This document shows, in pieces, positions 26,920 through 37,100 of a stretch of DNA of 43,659 nucleotides. The DNA is from an uncultured Prevotellaceae bacterium (GTDB lineage Bacteria; Bacteroidota; Bacteroidia; Bacteroidales; Bacteroidaceae). A model generated the notes under the pieces. The model was not told where the DNA came from, ran no database searches, and saw only the letters and a list, made by a program, of their open reading frames with translations. The stretch spans positions 1 through 43,659 of the forward strand of contig CACXQL010000011.1 in NCBI GenBank assembly GCA_902769805.1. Reading direction: 5' to 3'. Made by a program: the position numbers and the translations under genes. Within the stretch, counting starts at the first letter, position 1; the number at the start of each line of letters is the position of its first letter.

Positions 26920-26951
26920 CAAAGATAGTGCAAAATAGACAAAAAAACAAA
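26920..26951 (-). promoter_or_regulatory. Promoter of the PUL 1 regulator, apparently leaderless
   Basis: On the minus strand TTTG (26948-26951), 20 bases, TATCTTTG (26920-26927): a full consensus match. Only 8 bases separate it from the ATG at 26911, so the mRNA should start at or next to the start codon. Confidence 0.75.
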
Positions 26952-27021
26952 GAAAAAAAGGCTTTTCTTTCAGGATGATGGTACTTTCAAGGTACCTCTT
27001 ACTGAGTTTGGCGGCGGCTAT

Positions 27022-27111
27022 CGCATAGATACCCCCGAGCAAACGCATCGATAGGCGGCACCTTTCGCATCAATAGGCGGCGGCTATCTCGACGATAGGC
27101 GGCACCAAACT
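27022..27111. repeat. Imperfect tandem array of about 22-bp units
   Basis: Four units start with CGCAT or CGAC and share the core GATAGGCGGCACC (27022-27043 diverged, 27044-27065, 27066-27089, 27090-27111). They lie between the regulator promoter and the beta-barrel gene terminator. Not CRISPR: there are no spacers. Confidence 0.6.
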
Positions 27112-27125
27112 TTTTCGTTGTTCCG

Positions 27126-27158
27126 ACAAAAAAATGCGCTCCTTTTGGGGAGCGCATT
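27126..27158 (-). terminator. Rho-independent terminator of the outer-membrane beta-barrel gene
   Basis: A perfect 10-bp stem AATGCGCTCC / GGAGCGCATT (27133-27158) with a 6-base loop, followed on the minus strand by a run of T, 30 bases after the stop at 27189. Confidence 0.9.
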
Positions 27159-27188
27159 ATTTCGTTAATGATTAGCTTCTAACCAAGA

Positions 27189-27797
27189 TTAGAGAGCGAA
27201 CTTGTAACCGATAGTGATAGAGAAGGTGCTGTTGCGACCCTTGTCTGCATCCTTGAAAATCTTGGTGAGACCAATATGGTAGCGAGCATCCAGTACGAAG
27301 CTCTCATACTCATAAGACAGACCTACAGGAATAGAGAAGTTGAAACTCTTCACACCCTCAATGTTTCCTTTATCACCATCAGCAGAAACCTTGTGACGTA
27401 CGTTGAAACCGAACTGAGCACCAGCCTTGATGGCAAGACCCTTGATAGGATAGTACTGAGCCAAGATAGGAACGTTGATGTAGTCAAGATTCCACTTTGC
27501 ATCCCTTACCAAATAAGCAGAAGCACCTTCGCCTTCAGCATCTACATAATTTGTCTTAGCACCTTCCTGAGAATACACTGCACCAAAAGCAAGTCCAAAG
27601 TTCTCAGAAATACCATACTCAGCCTCAACACCTGCAATGAGTCCTACCTTTGACTTAATGTCACCATCACCAGTAATCCTAGCAATGTTAATACCAACCT
27701 TCGGCTGCAGAGTAATCTGGCCAACCTCATTCTGTGCGTTTGCACTAACTGCTGCGATCATCATAGCAGCGATCATCATCATTTTCTTCATAATCAT
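27189..27797 (-). CDS. Outer-membrane beta-barrel protein (PorT/OMP_b-brl-like)
   Basis: A protein of about 202 residues. ATG 27797 is preferred (27791 also possible) because a Met-rich signal peptide ending in SANAQ follows and an A-rich stretch precedes. The mature part alternates short amphipathic strands (QPKVGINIARITG, GLIAGVEAEYGISENFGLAFG, SIPVGLSYEYESFVLDARYHIGL) and ends in a terminal-strand pattern with a final hydrophobic residue (ITIGYKFAL). This fits an eight-stranded outer-membrane barrel. It has its own -7 element (27835-27842) and a strong terminator, so it is probably independent of the two PULs it separates. Function unknown. Confidence 0.85.
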   Translation of the reverse strand: MIMKKMMMIAAMMIAAVSANAQNEVGQITLQPKVGINIARITGDGDIKSKVGLIAGVEAEYGISENFGLAFGAVYSQEGAKTNYVDAEGEGASAYLVRDAKWNLDYINVPILAQYYPIKGLAIKAGAQFGFNVRHKVSADGDKGNIEGVKSFNFSIPVGLSYEYESFVLDARYHIGLTKIFKDADKGRNSTFSITIGYKFAL

Positions 27798-27834
27798 ATT
27801 CTTTTTTAGTGAATAATGTGAATTAACTCTGGGG

Positions 27835-27842
27835 CAAAGATA
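27835..27842 (-). promoter_or_regulatory. -7 element upstream of the beta-barrel gene
   Basis: TATCTTTG on the minus strand, about 38 bases before the ATG. The -33 position holds only a weak match (TTG). Confidence 0.6.
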
Positions 27843-27951
27843 GAATAAATTTTTTAAATGGCAATAAAATTTAATTAAAATTTGCACTTAGGTGCTTATT
27901 TTTTTGATAATACGTCCTTTTTTGTCATTAAAAGACATCTAAGATGCTCCA

Positions 27952-30018
27952 TTAATAATTTCCTGCGGCGGCAATCGTCTGTGCCATCCAGACCTCCATC
28001 AGACCAGGTCCCCTGTGGTTCCACGCATAATATGGTATCATCGTCAGGGTAGCATTCTCGACGGAGACACTGCCGTCACGATGCGAATCCAATGCCTGTC
28101 CGCTCACCTCGATAGCCTTCACATTGAAGTTCACGCCACGAGTACCATTGATGACATGGTCAACGACCTTGAAAGCGGAACGGCGAGACACCAGGAAATT
28201 GAAGATACTGAACTGGCGATTGTCCACACCCTCTGCACAATAGACCAGCGGACCACGCTCGATGGCGACCCTTCCACGGTCGTCTGCCACATGATGGTTG
28301 GCTTTGACGCGACGGACGGGCATATCGAAATGGATACTGACAATATCGCCCTTCTTCCACGAACGGTTGATGAGCATATAGCCGTCAACAAGTTCACCCT
28401 GTACTTCCTGACCATTGACCATTACTTTATAGCCGGAGAGTATATCATCCTCGAAACGATAGAGGTCGCTGGGAACAGGTTTGTTCATCACCCAACCAGG
28501 AATACGGATGGCAAGGTCGAAGGCTTTCGCCTGGTTCTTGACAATCCTAAGAGCGATGTCACCGTCCCATGGATAGTTCGTCTGCTGCTCCAGCACGACC
28601 TCCTTGCCCTCTACCTGCATCGTGGCAGTATTGCCAGCAAACAGGTTGACATAGAGTCTACGGTCTTTTACGGCATACATATAGCCTGGGAAGGAAGGGA
28701 TGAAACGGCAGAGATTCGAAGGACAGCAGGCACAGCCGAACCATGGCTGACGCTCTACGGTATTGTCGGCATTGAAGGCATACTTACCGTCCGACGACAA
28801 CGGATTGGGGTAGAAGAAGCGTCCGCCATCCACAGACATACCGCTGATGACACCGTTATATAAAGTACGCTCCATGCAATCGATGTATTTCGCATCACCA
28901 TGCAGGAGGAACATACGATGGAACAGGTACACCATTGAGATAGCGGCACATGTCTCGTTATAGGAGGTCAGGTTGGGCAACTCATAGTCGGCACCGAAGG
29001 CCTCTCCCTGATGACGGGCACCGACACCGCCTGTGATATAATATTTCTTCGAGACGATATTCTCGTAAAGCGTATCTATCGCCTTGATATAGGCAGAGTC
29101 ACCTGTCAAGGCAGCCACATCTGCCATGCCGGCATACATATAACCGGCACGGACAGCATGTCCCCATGCCTCTGTCTGGTCCACCACAGGTTTGTCACTT
29201 TGTGAGTAGATATCCTTACGTCCTGTCTTGCCACGATAGTCCAACAGGAACTTTGCCTCGTCGAGGTATTTCCTTTCTCCTGTCAACACATACAGGCGTG
29301 CCAGTGCCATCTCAGCGATCTGGTGACCTGGTACCACACAGGCTTGACCGGCATTCGGTCCCACCTCACGGATGACACAGTCGGCATAGCGTCTGGCGAT
29401 ATTCAGGAACTTATCACTGCCTGTTGCCTGATAATGGGCACAGGCGGCATCCACCATGTGACCGAGATTATAGAGTTCATGACTCAGGAAGTCCTCTACC
29501 TCCCAGCGTTTCTTACCTGCCCATTGGTGGGGATGCTCTGGGTTAATGGTACGGGCAGTATAGAGATAGCCATCCGACTCCTGGGCAGCACCCACCACGT
29601 CCAGCACACTGTCAATATAGGCTTTCAGCTTGTCGTCCGGATAGGTCTGCAGCACATAGCTCGCCCCCTCGATAGTCTTATACACATCGGTATCATCGAA
29701 GGAGAACCCCATAAACTTCGACACATCCCATTCCTTGGTCTGCAGTCCGGGATGTCCAGGATGCTGCAACGTATAGGCAGCCATCTCGAAATTCTTATAG
29801 CGGTGTTCACTCTCACATTTCGAGAAAGCCAGGGGAATCGTCACCTCGCGGGCAGCCTTGATACGGTCGCCCCAGAAAGACTGCGGCGTAATTTTCACTG
29901 CCGTAAATGGTACCTGACTAATCGGATAGCCATTACTGCGAGCCTCTGTCTTGCCTTTTGCCATACCGACTGCGATGACAGTCAGTGCCAGCAATGTTAC
30001 AGAAAGGAGTCTTTTCAT
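27952..30018 (-). CDS. GH127 beta-L-arabinofuranosidase
   Basis: A 688-residue secreted GH127 (DUF1680) enzyme with a signal peptide (MKRLLSVTLLALTVIAVGMA). The alpha/alpha-barrel carries the expected zinc-thiolate site: Glu355 and Cys357 (YNETCAAI) with Cys431-Cys432 (GCACCPSN), one of which is the nucleophile. Glu339 (GEAFG), 16 residues before Glu355, matches the spacing of the acid/base Glu in the characterised bifidobacterial enzyme. A beta-sandwich region follows. Members release beta-linked L-arabinofuranose, as found on hydroxyproline of extensins and in some pectic side chains. It starts 2 bases after the stop of the C10 protease gene, so the two are translated together. The 27888-27951 gap holds only weak hairpins. 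Confidence 0.94.
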   Translation of the reverse strand: MKRLLSVTLLALTVIAVGMAKGKTEARSNGYPISQVPFTAVKITPQSFWGDRIKAAREVTIPLAFSKCESEHRYKNFEMAAYTLQHPGHPGLQTKEWDVSKFMGFSFDDTDVYKTIEGASYVLQTYPDDKLKAYIDSVLDVVGAAQESDGYLYTARTINPEHPHQWAGKKRWEVEDFLSHELYNLGHMVDAACAHYQATGSDKFLNIARRYADCVIREVGPNAGQACVVPGHQIAEMALARLYVLTGERKYLDEAKFLLDYRGKTGRKDIYSQSDKPVVDQTEAWGHAVRAGYMYAGMADVAALTGDSAYIKAIDTLYENIVSKKYYITGGVGARHQGEAFGADYELPNLTSYNETCAAISMVYLFHRMFLLHGDAKYIDCMERTLYNGVISGMSVDGGRFFYPNPLSSDGKYAFNADNTVERQPWFGCACCPSNLCRFIPSFPGYMYAVKDRRLYVNLFAGNTATMQVEGKEVVLEQQTNYPWDGDIALRIVKNQAKAFDLAIRIPGWVMNKPVPSDLYRFEDDILSGYKVMVNGQEVQGELVDGYMLINRSWKKGDIVSIHFDMPVRRVKANHHVADDRGRVAIERGPLVYCAEGVDNRQFSIFNFLVSRRSAFKVVDHVINGTRGVNFNVKAIEVSGQALDSHRDGSVSVENATLTMIPYYAWNHRGPGLMEVWMAQTIAAAGNY

Positions 30019-30020
30019 TA

Positions 30021-31673
30021 TTATTTCACCATTACTTTTCTCACCTCATCACCCTGCTTGCGGATGAGCAAACCCTTCGTCGAGCCGTTCACCTCACGAC
30101 CTTGCAGGTCGAAGTAGCGAACAGATTCTGCAGACGCTGCAGGTTTAACAGGAATATTCTGAATACCACTGGGCTCTGGAATAGCATCTGAGGAAGTGAC
30201 AATTGTACCATCTTCATTTTTCGTTAGCTCAATATAATATTCGCCTCCGTTAACACGAACCACTTGTGGGGTCGTTTCGCGTTTGTCTTTCGTCCTGAAA
30301 AACACTTTATAGCTTCCTGCTTCTAAATCGTCAAGGGATATAGAAATCTTTATTAAATCCCCATCTACCCCCTCAAAACCATACTGAGAATAAACAATTC
30401 CGTCTTCATCAGTATCACAGAAAATTAAACTATCATCTTTTCCACCAGAAAGATTTTTAAAATAAAGCTCCACTACTCCCGTAAACGATATAATATGGAT
30501 GTTCCAAATTGAACGGAGCCCAAGCTCCACCAGGTTTACATCTCGTGTTCTTAATGTGTATGGTTCGTCACTAATCCATTGAGACATGAATTCATAAGGT
30601 GACAATGATGATGGTGTCCTAAAGCCAATAACCATCTCTTGAGACGAATCAAAAGTAAACCCTAAACTCTTTGTGTCGATTGTAGGAGAAAGATCTGCAA
30701 TGTCATAATAACCGTCACCAGATCCATCCCACCCCCAATTGACATAAACTTTACCTTCAGCATCTATTCCGCTTAAAACAAATGCATGGCCTCCATAGGA
30801 CTTATCTTGCGCACCATAAAGAATTGGATGAGATTGTGACAATTCATTGTATACAAAATCTAACCATTCCGCATCAGAATAAAAATTTCTGTTCAAATAA
30901 TGCAATGATAGAGAGTCATACTGAAAGTTTTCTGCCATTGCACCTGCAGCATCATATAAATAAGCGCTACTCCCGGACATGCTATATGTCATATTTGCAG
31001 CAGCTCCCGCATCTGCCATCAAATACTGTACAGCAACCTTGTTGAGCATAGAAGATCTAGAGGTATAACTGTCTTCCATTCGGTCCCAATTGTACTCCTT
31101 ATTTATCGAAACCGTCTTAGTATCCCCCCCAATAGTGTATGTTCCCATTCCTTTACCTTGGGCAGGATAATTATAATACTTCATAATCTGCGCCATACCT
31201 GTAGCCATGCAACCTGTAGGTGGACGTGATGATCCTATCTTAGGACATAAGCCGTTGTATGGGTCTTCTTGCCCCCATGTGGTAGAAACAAAGTTGTCTC
31301 TGGGAGTTACAGACAAGGATAAAGGCATTTTACCACTTTCCATCCGTTCCGAAATAGTAGTAAGCCACCATTTGAATCCATCTGGCATATTCTCGTATTG
31401 ATACGGGGAATAAGATATTCCAAGAACAGGAGCAAAAGCTTCATCTCTGCTGACCACAACAAAACCAATGCCAGTGGCCTCATATATGCAATATGATTTC
31501 TCTGACAAAACTCTATTAAGTTGTCTTGGGACAACGAAACCTGCTCTATTTGCATATAATTCATTAGCAAAGAGATGGTTAAAAGCTACGGTTTGCATTT
31601 CCTCCTCTGAACGATTTACTGCAAAAGAGTCAACAGAAAACAAAAATAACAAACAAATGAGTAATGTTTTCAT
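30021..31673 (-). CDS. C10-family (streptopain-like) cysteine protease with T9SS-like C-terminus
   Basis: A 550-residue secreted protease. After the signal peptide (MKTLLICLLFLFSVDSFA) comes an inhibitory prodomain (about 20-125, with GFVVVSRDEAFAPVLGIS). The catalytic domain has Cys155 in PPTGCMATGMAQIMKYY, His296 in YGGHAFVLSG, and the VNWGWDG Trp motif. After a beta-rich middle region the last about 35 residues (YFDLQGREVNG ... KVMVK) look like a type IX secretion sorting tail. Its place between a SusE-position lipoprotein and GH127 is unusual for a glycan locus and suggests a glycoprotein substrate. A hairpin (31697-31719) precedes it. It could instead be a general protease that happens to be co-transcribed. 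Confidence 0.9.
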   Translation of the reverse strand: MKTLLICLLFLFSVDSFAVNRSEEEMQTVAFNHLFANELYANRAGFVVPRQLNRVLSEKSYCIYEATGIGFVVVSRDEAFAPVLGISYSPYQYENMPDGFKWWLTTISERMESGKMPLSLSVTPRDNFVSTTWGQEDPYNGLCPKIGSSRPPTGCMATGMAQIMKYYNYPAQGKGMGTYTIGGDTKTVSINKEYNWDRMEDSYTSRSSMLNKVAVQYLMADAGAAANMTYSMSGSSAYLYDAAGAMAENFQYDSLSLHYLNRNFYSDAEWLDFVYNELSQSHPILYGAQDKSYGGHAFVLSGIDAEGKVYVNWGWDGSGDGYYDIADLSPTIDTKSLGFTFDSSQEMVIGFRTPSSLSPYEFMSQWISDEPYTLRTRDVNLVELGLRSIWNIHIISFTGVVELYFKNLSGGKDDSLIFCDTDEDGIVYSQYGFEGVDGDLIKISISLDDLEAGSYKVFFRTKDKRETTPQVVRVNGGEYYIELTKNEDGTIVTSSDAIPEPSGIQNIPVKPAASAESVRYFDLQGREVNGSTKGLLIRKQGDEVRKVMVK

Positions 31674-31696
31674 AAAGTTTTAAGTTTTTAAACTAA

Positions 31697-31719
31697 GAAG
31701 GCGCACAATGTGCGCCTTC
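31697..31719 (-). terminator. Intercistronic hairpin, possible attenuator in PUL 2
   Basis: A perfect 11-bp inverted repeat GAAGGCGCACA / TGTGCGCCTTC around a single central base lies between the SusE-position lipoprotein stop and the protease start. On the minus strand it is followed by an AT-rich but broken T-tract, so partial termination or mRNA processing is more likely than full termination. Confidence 0.55.
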
Positions 31720-31738
31720 ATTAGAAACAAGGAAATAA

Positions 31739-32578
31739 TTATTTATCTTTATCCCATTCAAAGCTAAAGGAAGCAAGATAGAAATCTTCGCCAACAACTA
31801 ACAACGCATTCGTCGTATAAATGTTTCCTTCAACTATTGTATTACAATATGTTGGTGCATATTGGTCAATCCATACAATAGGAAATACAGAGCCATTCAA
31901 AGAAAGTTTAGTTATTACACCTGCAGCATCTCTAACAATATCGAAACTGCCATCATCATTAAGCGTAAAACTGATACCAGAATCCAATAAGCCTGCATCC
32001 GGAATACTCTTATAGGCATCAACAAGGCGATACAGATTTGTTCCTAAAGCATTCTCAACACTTACTCCTTCTGCAGTCAACGTGCTTTCATCAATAGTAT
32101 TGTCATAGAAAGTACATGTTCCTGCAGGAACCCATTCGTAGTCACACAGCACAGTAACATTTGTAATTACTGTTGGGTCTCCAATATTCTCATCTGCCGT
32201 TTCTATATCAGCATCACTAAGTGTCAGAGTTGCCTTGTATTCATTACCTTTTTCCATGCCATTGAGCTTCAAAGTGACATAGGCCTTTGCTGATCCATCA
32301 GCAAAAGTCACTGTGCCACCATTCAGGTCTGTGAATACACCTTCCTGCTCAGACGTGAGTGTGTAGTGAGCAGTATACTCACCTTTCGTAATATTACGCA
32401 AAAGGCTTACTGTAACCTCTATCTCACTTTCTGATGTTAAGGTATTAACAGCCTCGTCAGATACAAAAGAGATGTTCTGTGCTGTGGGCGTGTAAACTCC
32501 ACCAATATTGTCAGTATTACAGGATGTTACCAAACCTGCAAACATCATTAAGCCAATGATATATTTGTACATCTTCAT
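31739..32578 (-). CDS. SusE-position lipoprotein of PUL 2
   Basis: A 279-residue lipoprotein. ATG 32578 was chosen because the signal peptide and lipobox (LVTSC) follow directly. The body is beta-rich: a Calx-beta/DUF1735-like segment (EIEVTVSLLRNITKGEYTA, GGTVTFADGSAKAYVTLKL) and a second domain with YEWVPAGTCTFYD. Placement behind SusD (22-base gap) indicates a surface binding accessory protein, though I see no clear carbohydrate-binding signature. It is much smaller than the counterpart in PUL 1 and is not closely related to it. Confidence 0.8.
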   Translation of the reverse strand: MKMYKYIIGLMMFAGLVTSCNTDNIGGVYTPTAQNISFVSDEAVNTLTSESEIEVTVSLLRNITKGEYTAHYTLTSEQEGVFTDLNGGTVTFADGSAKAYVTLKLNGMEKGNEYKATLTLSDADIETADENIGDPTVITNVTVLCDYEWVPAGTCTFYDNTIDESTLTAEGVSVENALGTNLYRLVDAYKSIPDAGLLDSGISFTLNDDGSFDIVRDAAGVITKLSLNGSVFPIVWIDQYAPTYCNTIVEGNIYTTNALLVVGEDFYLASFSFEWDKDK

Positions 32579-32600
32579 AATCTCAACTGATTTTAAATTA

Positions 32601-34142
32601 TTATTCGTCTCCCATTGGATTCTGGTCCTTCTCAAGAGTCATGTTCTCATTACCATCAAACTCTGTCTGAGGAATAAGGAACACCCACATATAGCCTTCT
32701 GGATTGTCAGTTGGTTTATTCTCAAGACGATAAGAACCTGTTTGCCAACCTTGCTCCTTAGTTCTACGGAATCCTTGGTGCAGACGCTTTAAGTCATACA
32801 GACGACCATACTCACCCCAAAGTTCTACACGACGCTGAGTAATAATTTCTTCCAACAAAGAACCTGTTTCTTCGTTTGAAGTCTTACCCAAGGCTTTACC
32901 CGTCTTGTTACATTTGTACTCAGGATCACGAACACTCATCAGTTCCATAAGGTCTTGTTTGGCAGCTGCCTCATCACCTAATTGACATTCAGCCTCAGCA
33001 GCCGTCAGATACATTTCTTCGACACGCATCAGAACGTAGTCACCTGTCATATCCTTTGCACTAATAAAATGGAACTTGTCCTGGATATAGCCGCTGATTA
33101 CCTCACCGTTATCGTCAACAACGTTATAAGGACTTTTGGGACTTGGATTCCACCATGCCTTACGCTCGTCAGTGTCATTGATCTTTGAATAAAGAACTTT
33201 GTTGATCTGCTTGAAAGCTTTCTCTCCATAATAGAGGGTATCCATGTGTGCGAAATAGCTTGCGTAACCAGTCTTCTGATCTGAAGGAATCTGAAGTCCC
33301 CAAATTACATTTGCTTTAGTTACATCATTGACACCTGCGAAATCTGCTGTGTGCAGAATCTTGGCACGACTGGCTTTGATTGCCTCATGTGCCGCATCAC
33401 GTGCTTCCTCCCACTTATTCTCAACCATAGCAATACGAGCTTTCAAACCAAGAGCTGTAGCATAATCGATATGACTGATGTGCTTACGAGTAGTTCCTTT
33501 CAGCAACTCAATAGCCTTATTTATATCTTTATCAATCTGAGCATATACCTCAGCATTAGTAGATCTTGGCTGTCCCTTAGTTTCGGGAGTGGTTGGTTCT
33601 GTATAAATAGGTACACAAGCTTCATTTTCGTGACCAACTAATGTACGTGCAAAATGCTGTGCCAAATAGAAATATCCGAAAGCACGGATTGCATAAGCCT
33701 GGCCAATTACATTGTTCACTTCAGCAGGATCACCAGACATTGTTTCTTCTGCAGCAATGATATAGTTTGCATTAGAGATCCAAGTATAGTGGTTATTCCA
33801 TATATTATATGAACGTTCGCCTGTACTTGTAAAATAGTTCTTATGCTTGTATAAAACGTCCCATTCAAACCATCCACTACCACCGGCACCAAGCACCATA
33901 TCTTCAGCCATCATATCATTCATGAAGGCATAACTCATTGGCCCAAATGTCTCAGTATTATCATAGGTCCAAAAGGTACGATAAATACCATTCAACGGAA
34001 CCAAAGCCGTTGAAGCTGTATTCATCAGCGTAGAGCCAGACATTGAACTGGTTGGGTTCGTCTCAAGCTTTTCCTTTGCACAAGAGGCGAACATGCCTCC
34101 CAGCAATAAGCTAATCATTGTATATTTTACAATATTTTTCAT
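32601..34142 (-). CDS. SusD/RagB-family outer-membrane glycan-binding lipoprotein (PUL 2)
   Basis: A 513-residue lipoprotein (lipobox FASC). ATG 34142 is preferred over an upstream TTG. SusD features: KLETNPTSSMSGST after the anchor, NNVIGQAYAIRAFGYFYLAQ, the TPR-like DKDINKAIELL, and the SusC-contact strand YVLMRVEEMYLTAAEAECQLG. It is intact although its SusC partner gene upstream is disrupted; the gap to that gene is 27 bases. It probably binds the PUL 2 substrate at the cell surface. Confidence 0.95.
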   Translation of the reverse strand: MKNIVKYTMISLLLGGMFASCAKEKLETNPTSSMSGSTLMNTASTALVPLNGIYRTFWTYDNTETFGPMSYAFMNDMMAEDMVLGAGGSGWFEWDVLYKHKNYFTSTGERSYNIWNNHYTWISNANYIIAAEETMSGDPAEVNNVIGQAYAIRAFGYFYLAQHFARTLVGHENEACVPIYTEPTTPETKGQPRSTNAEVYAQIDKDINKAIELLKGTTRKHISHIDYATALGLKARIAMVENKWEEARDAAHEAIKASRAKILHTADFAGVNDVTKANVIWGLQIPSDQKTGYASYFAHMDTLYYGEKAFKQINKVLYSKINDTDERKAWWNPSPKSPYNVVDDNGEVISGYIQDKFHFISAKDMTGDYVLMRVEEMYLTAAEAECQLGDEAAAKQDLMELMSVRDPEYKCNKTGKALGKTSNEETGSLLEEIITQRRVELWGEYGRLYDLKRLHQGFRRTKEQGWQTGSYRLENKPTDNPEGYMWVFLIPQTEFDGNENMTLEKDQNPMGDE

Positions 34143-34169
34143 ATTCAATTCTCTTATTATCCGTATTGA

Positions 34170-37100
34170 TTAGAACTTAACCTCAAGACCGAAACTCCAT
34201 GTCTTGTTAGTTGCGTAAGTATAGTTGTTAGATCCAGAGAAGTTGTACTGAGGATCCATACCGTCAAGATGAGTGAACAAAGCCAAATTATCAACTGACG
34301 TGTAGACACGCAGTCCAGTAATACCGACTTTTGACATCCAATGTCTTGGGAACGTATAGCCCAACGTAATGTTCTTGATAGCAAAATAAGAAGCATCTAT
34401 CAGATAGCGATCTGTAGGAATAGACGTACCACCTATCTCAATACGTGGAACATCTGTAACGTCACCAGGCTGTTGCCAACGGCGAAGAGCATTTCTGTTC
34501 CAAGTATTATTCACATAAAGTACATTCATTGAGCCTGAATATAACGAGTCATATACTTTACCACCGATAGAGTATGTTGTAAGTACACTCAAATCAAATC
34601 CCTTAAAGGTTAAGTCAGTACTGATACTACCATACAAAGTAGGAATACGACTTCCAAGATAATATTTGCTACTTAAAGCTTTCGTACGATCGCTAGTAAC
34701 ATATTCTGTTCCCTCAATCTTATTGCCTTCTTCGTCCGTTTCAAAAGCCCAATACAGTTGCTGACCATTGGAAGGATCTACACCTGCCGACTTGGCCATA
34801 TAGAAAGTATTCAGTTCTTGGCCCTCCTTGATTGAGTAGATTCCCTTAATAATCTCAGGAGTCTCCGCAGTCAATTTCAACACCTTATTCTTAGTGGTAG
34901 CACCCATCCAAGTAATATTCCATCTTAAATCCTTAGTCTGTATGGGAGTTCCTGTGACGGTGAATTCCCAACCGCTGTTACGCATATCACCAACGTTAGC
35001 ATTATATCCGTCAAAACCTGTAGAAGTCGCCATAGGATAACTGAGCAACATATTGGTAGTCTTACGAGTATAGAACTCAATAGAAGCTTTAATGCGGTTA
35101 TTCAAGAAAGAACCTTCCAAACCGATGTTCAAGTTTCCGTTCTTTTCCCATGAGATATCTTTTGTTTCCAGTGAAGTAATAACACCACCGACTTGGTCTG
35201 CATTAGAATAAGACAAATTATACAGACTCTGCCAAGCATAATAAGTATCAAGATTATCATTACCCTGCTCACCATAGCTAATCTTGAATGTCATGTTGTC
35301 TATCCATTTGATATTCTTCATGAAGTTCTCCTGAGACATACGCCAACTAGCACCAAGAGACCAGAAGGTTCCCTTGTTGTTATCAACATAGAAACGTGAG
35401 GAAGCATCTGAACGAAGTGAAGCAGAGAAGTAATATCTGTCAGCATAGTTGTAATTAAAACGCCCAAGCCATGAGTTTACACGATAAAGCTGTGAATATG
35501 AATCAGCTTCCTGCAATGTCGTACCAGGACGAAGCTCCATAATTCCATCAACCAAGTTAGTCTTAGCTGCTGACATATAAGAATATTTATACTCATAGAA
35601 TTCATGTCCGAACAATACATCAAAGTTGTGCTGATCAAATGAACGCGTCCAAGTCAGCAACTGGTTGAACGTGTAGCTTGTCGTACGTGAGTGCTCTTTT
35701 GTCAAGCGACCACCTTGCTTAGCCTGGTTACCATGATGCATATTCATATAGTCCATACTGTCCTGAGAGCGATAGTCCAAACCGAAATTAAAAGCGAGTT
35801 TCAATCCTTTGAAAACACCGAATCGCTCACTATCGCCACCAAATACCATTCCAGTACGTATACTTGCAATGTCACGCTTGTAATCAGCTGCATCGTCTAC
35901 AAGACCACCTAAAACATTAAAGTCTTTCAAAGAACCTGGACGTCCCTTATCACCATAGTCTAACTGGGGATTACCATTGGCATCCAACAAATTAGTTCCA
36001 TCCAAATTCTTGTAATACATAGGGAGTAATGGGTTAGCAAACTGTGCCGTGTACCAAACATTGGAATTAGCAGTATCTTCATAATTACTATAATTGGTAA
36101 TAGTATGTGCCAAAGATACATTCAAATTACTAGAGAACCAATCTGTTACCTCAGTGTTTACATTAACACGAGCATTGTAACGCTGGAAAGATGTCGTTTT
36201 AAGAATACCATCTTCGTTCAAATATCCGAGAGAGGTGAGCCACTGTGTTTTTGTAGAACCACCGCTGATAGAAAACTGATGCTCGTGACGGAAGGCATTG
36301 TTGCGAGTCACTGCATCCATCCAGTTTTCATTCCAAGCCATTGTTGCATCGCTCTGAACTTGACCGGTAACAGGATTGATAATTGTATCCCAAGTATAGT
36401 TCTTAAATGGATTATACAATTCTCCTCCCATCTTAGATGACATAGCACCACGAGCAGCAACTTCAGCGTCTTCCCAAGCATAGCCCTGATTATAGATATA
36501 GTCATTACGTAGAGATTCGTAGAGCAGCTGTGTGTACTCGGTTGGGCTCACGTTATCATATTTCTTTAAGGCACGATTAGACCAACCAATGTTAGAACGC
36601 CATGTCACATTCACTTTACCTTCCTTACCTTTCTTGGTCGTGATCATCACAACACCGTTGGCACCACGGGCACCATAAAGAGCACCTGCTGACGCGTCTT
36701 TCAACACTGTCATGCTCTCAATATCAGCAGGATTGATGGAGTTGATATTTCCATCGAAAGGAATACCATCAACTACATACAACGGATCGTTAGAAGCATT
36801 AATAGAACCAAATCCACGAATACGGATAGAGGCTCCATTACCTGGCTGACCAGTCCCTGATGTCATTAACACACCAGAGACATTTCCTTCCAAAGCCTTT
36901 GTTGCACTAGTAATTGGACGAAGTTCCAACTTATCTGCACTTACACTTTCTGCAGATCCAGTGAAAGAAGTCTTCTTTGCCGTACCATAGGCCACCACAA
37001 TCACTTCATCCAATGCTTTCTGATCGCTGGTCAGCAGGATGCGCATGTTGGCGCGTGCACTGACTTCAATAGGTTCCATACCCACATAAGTGATACGCAA

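Noticed and set aside
27022-27111. CRISPR array
   Set aside because: Units are contiguous and imperfect, with no spacers and no cas genes nearby.
27888-27951. Terminator of the GH127 gene
   Set aside because: Only 4- to 6-bp stems with G-U ends and interrupted T-tracts; too weak to call.
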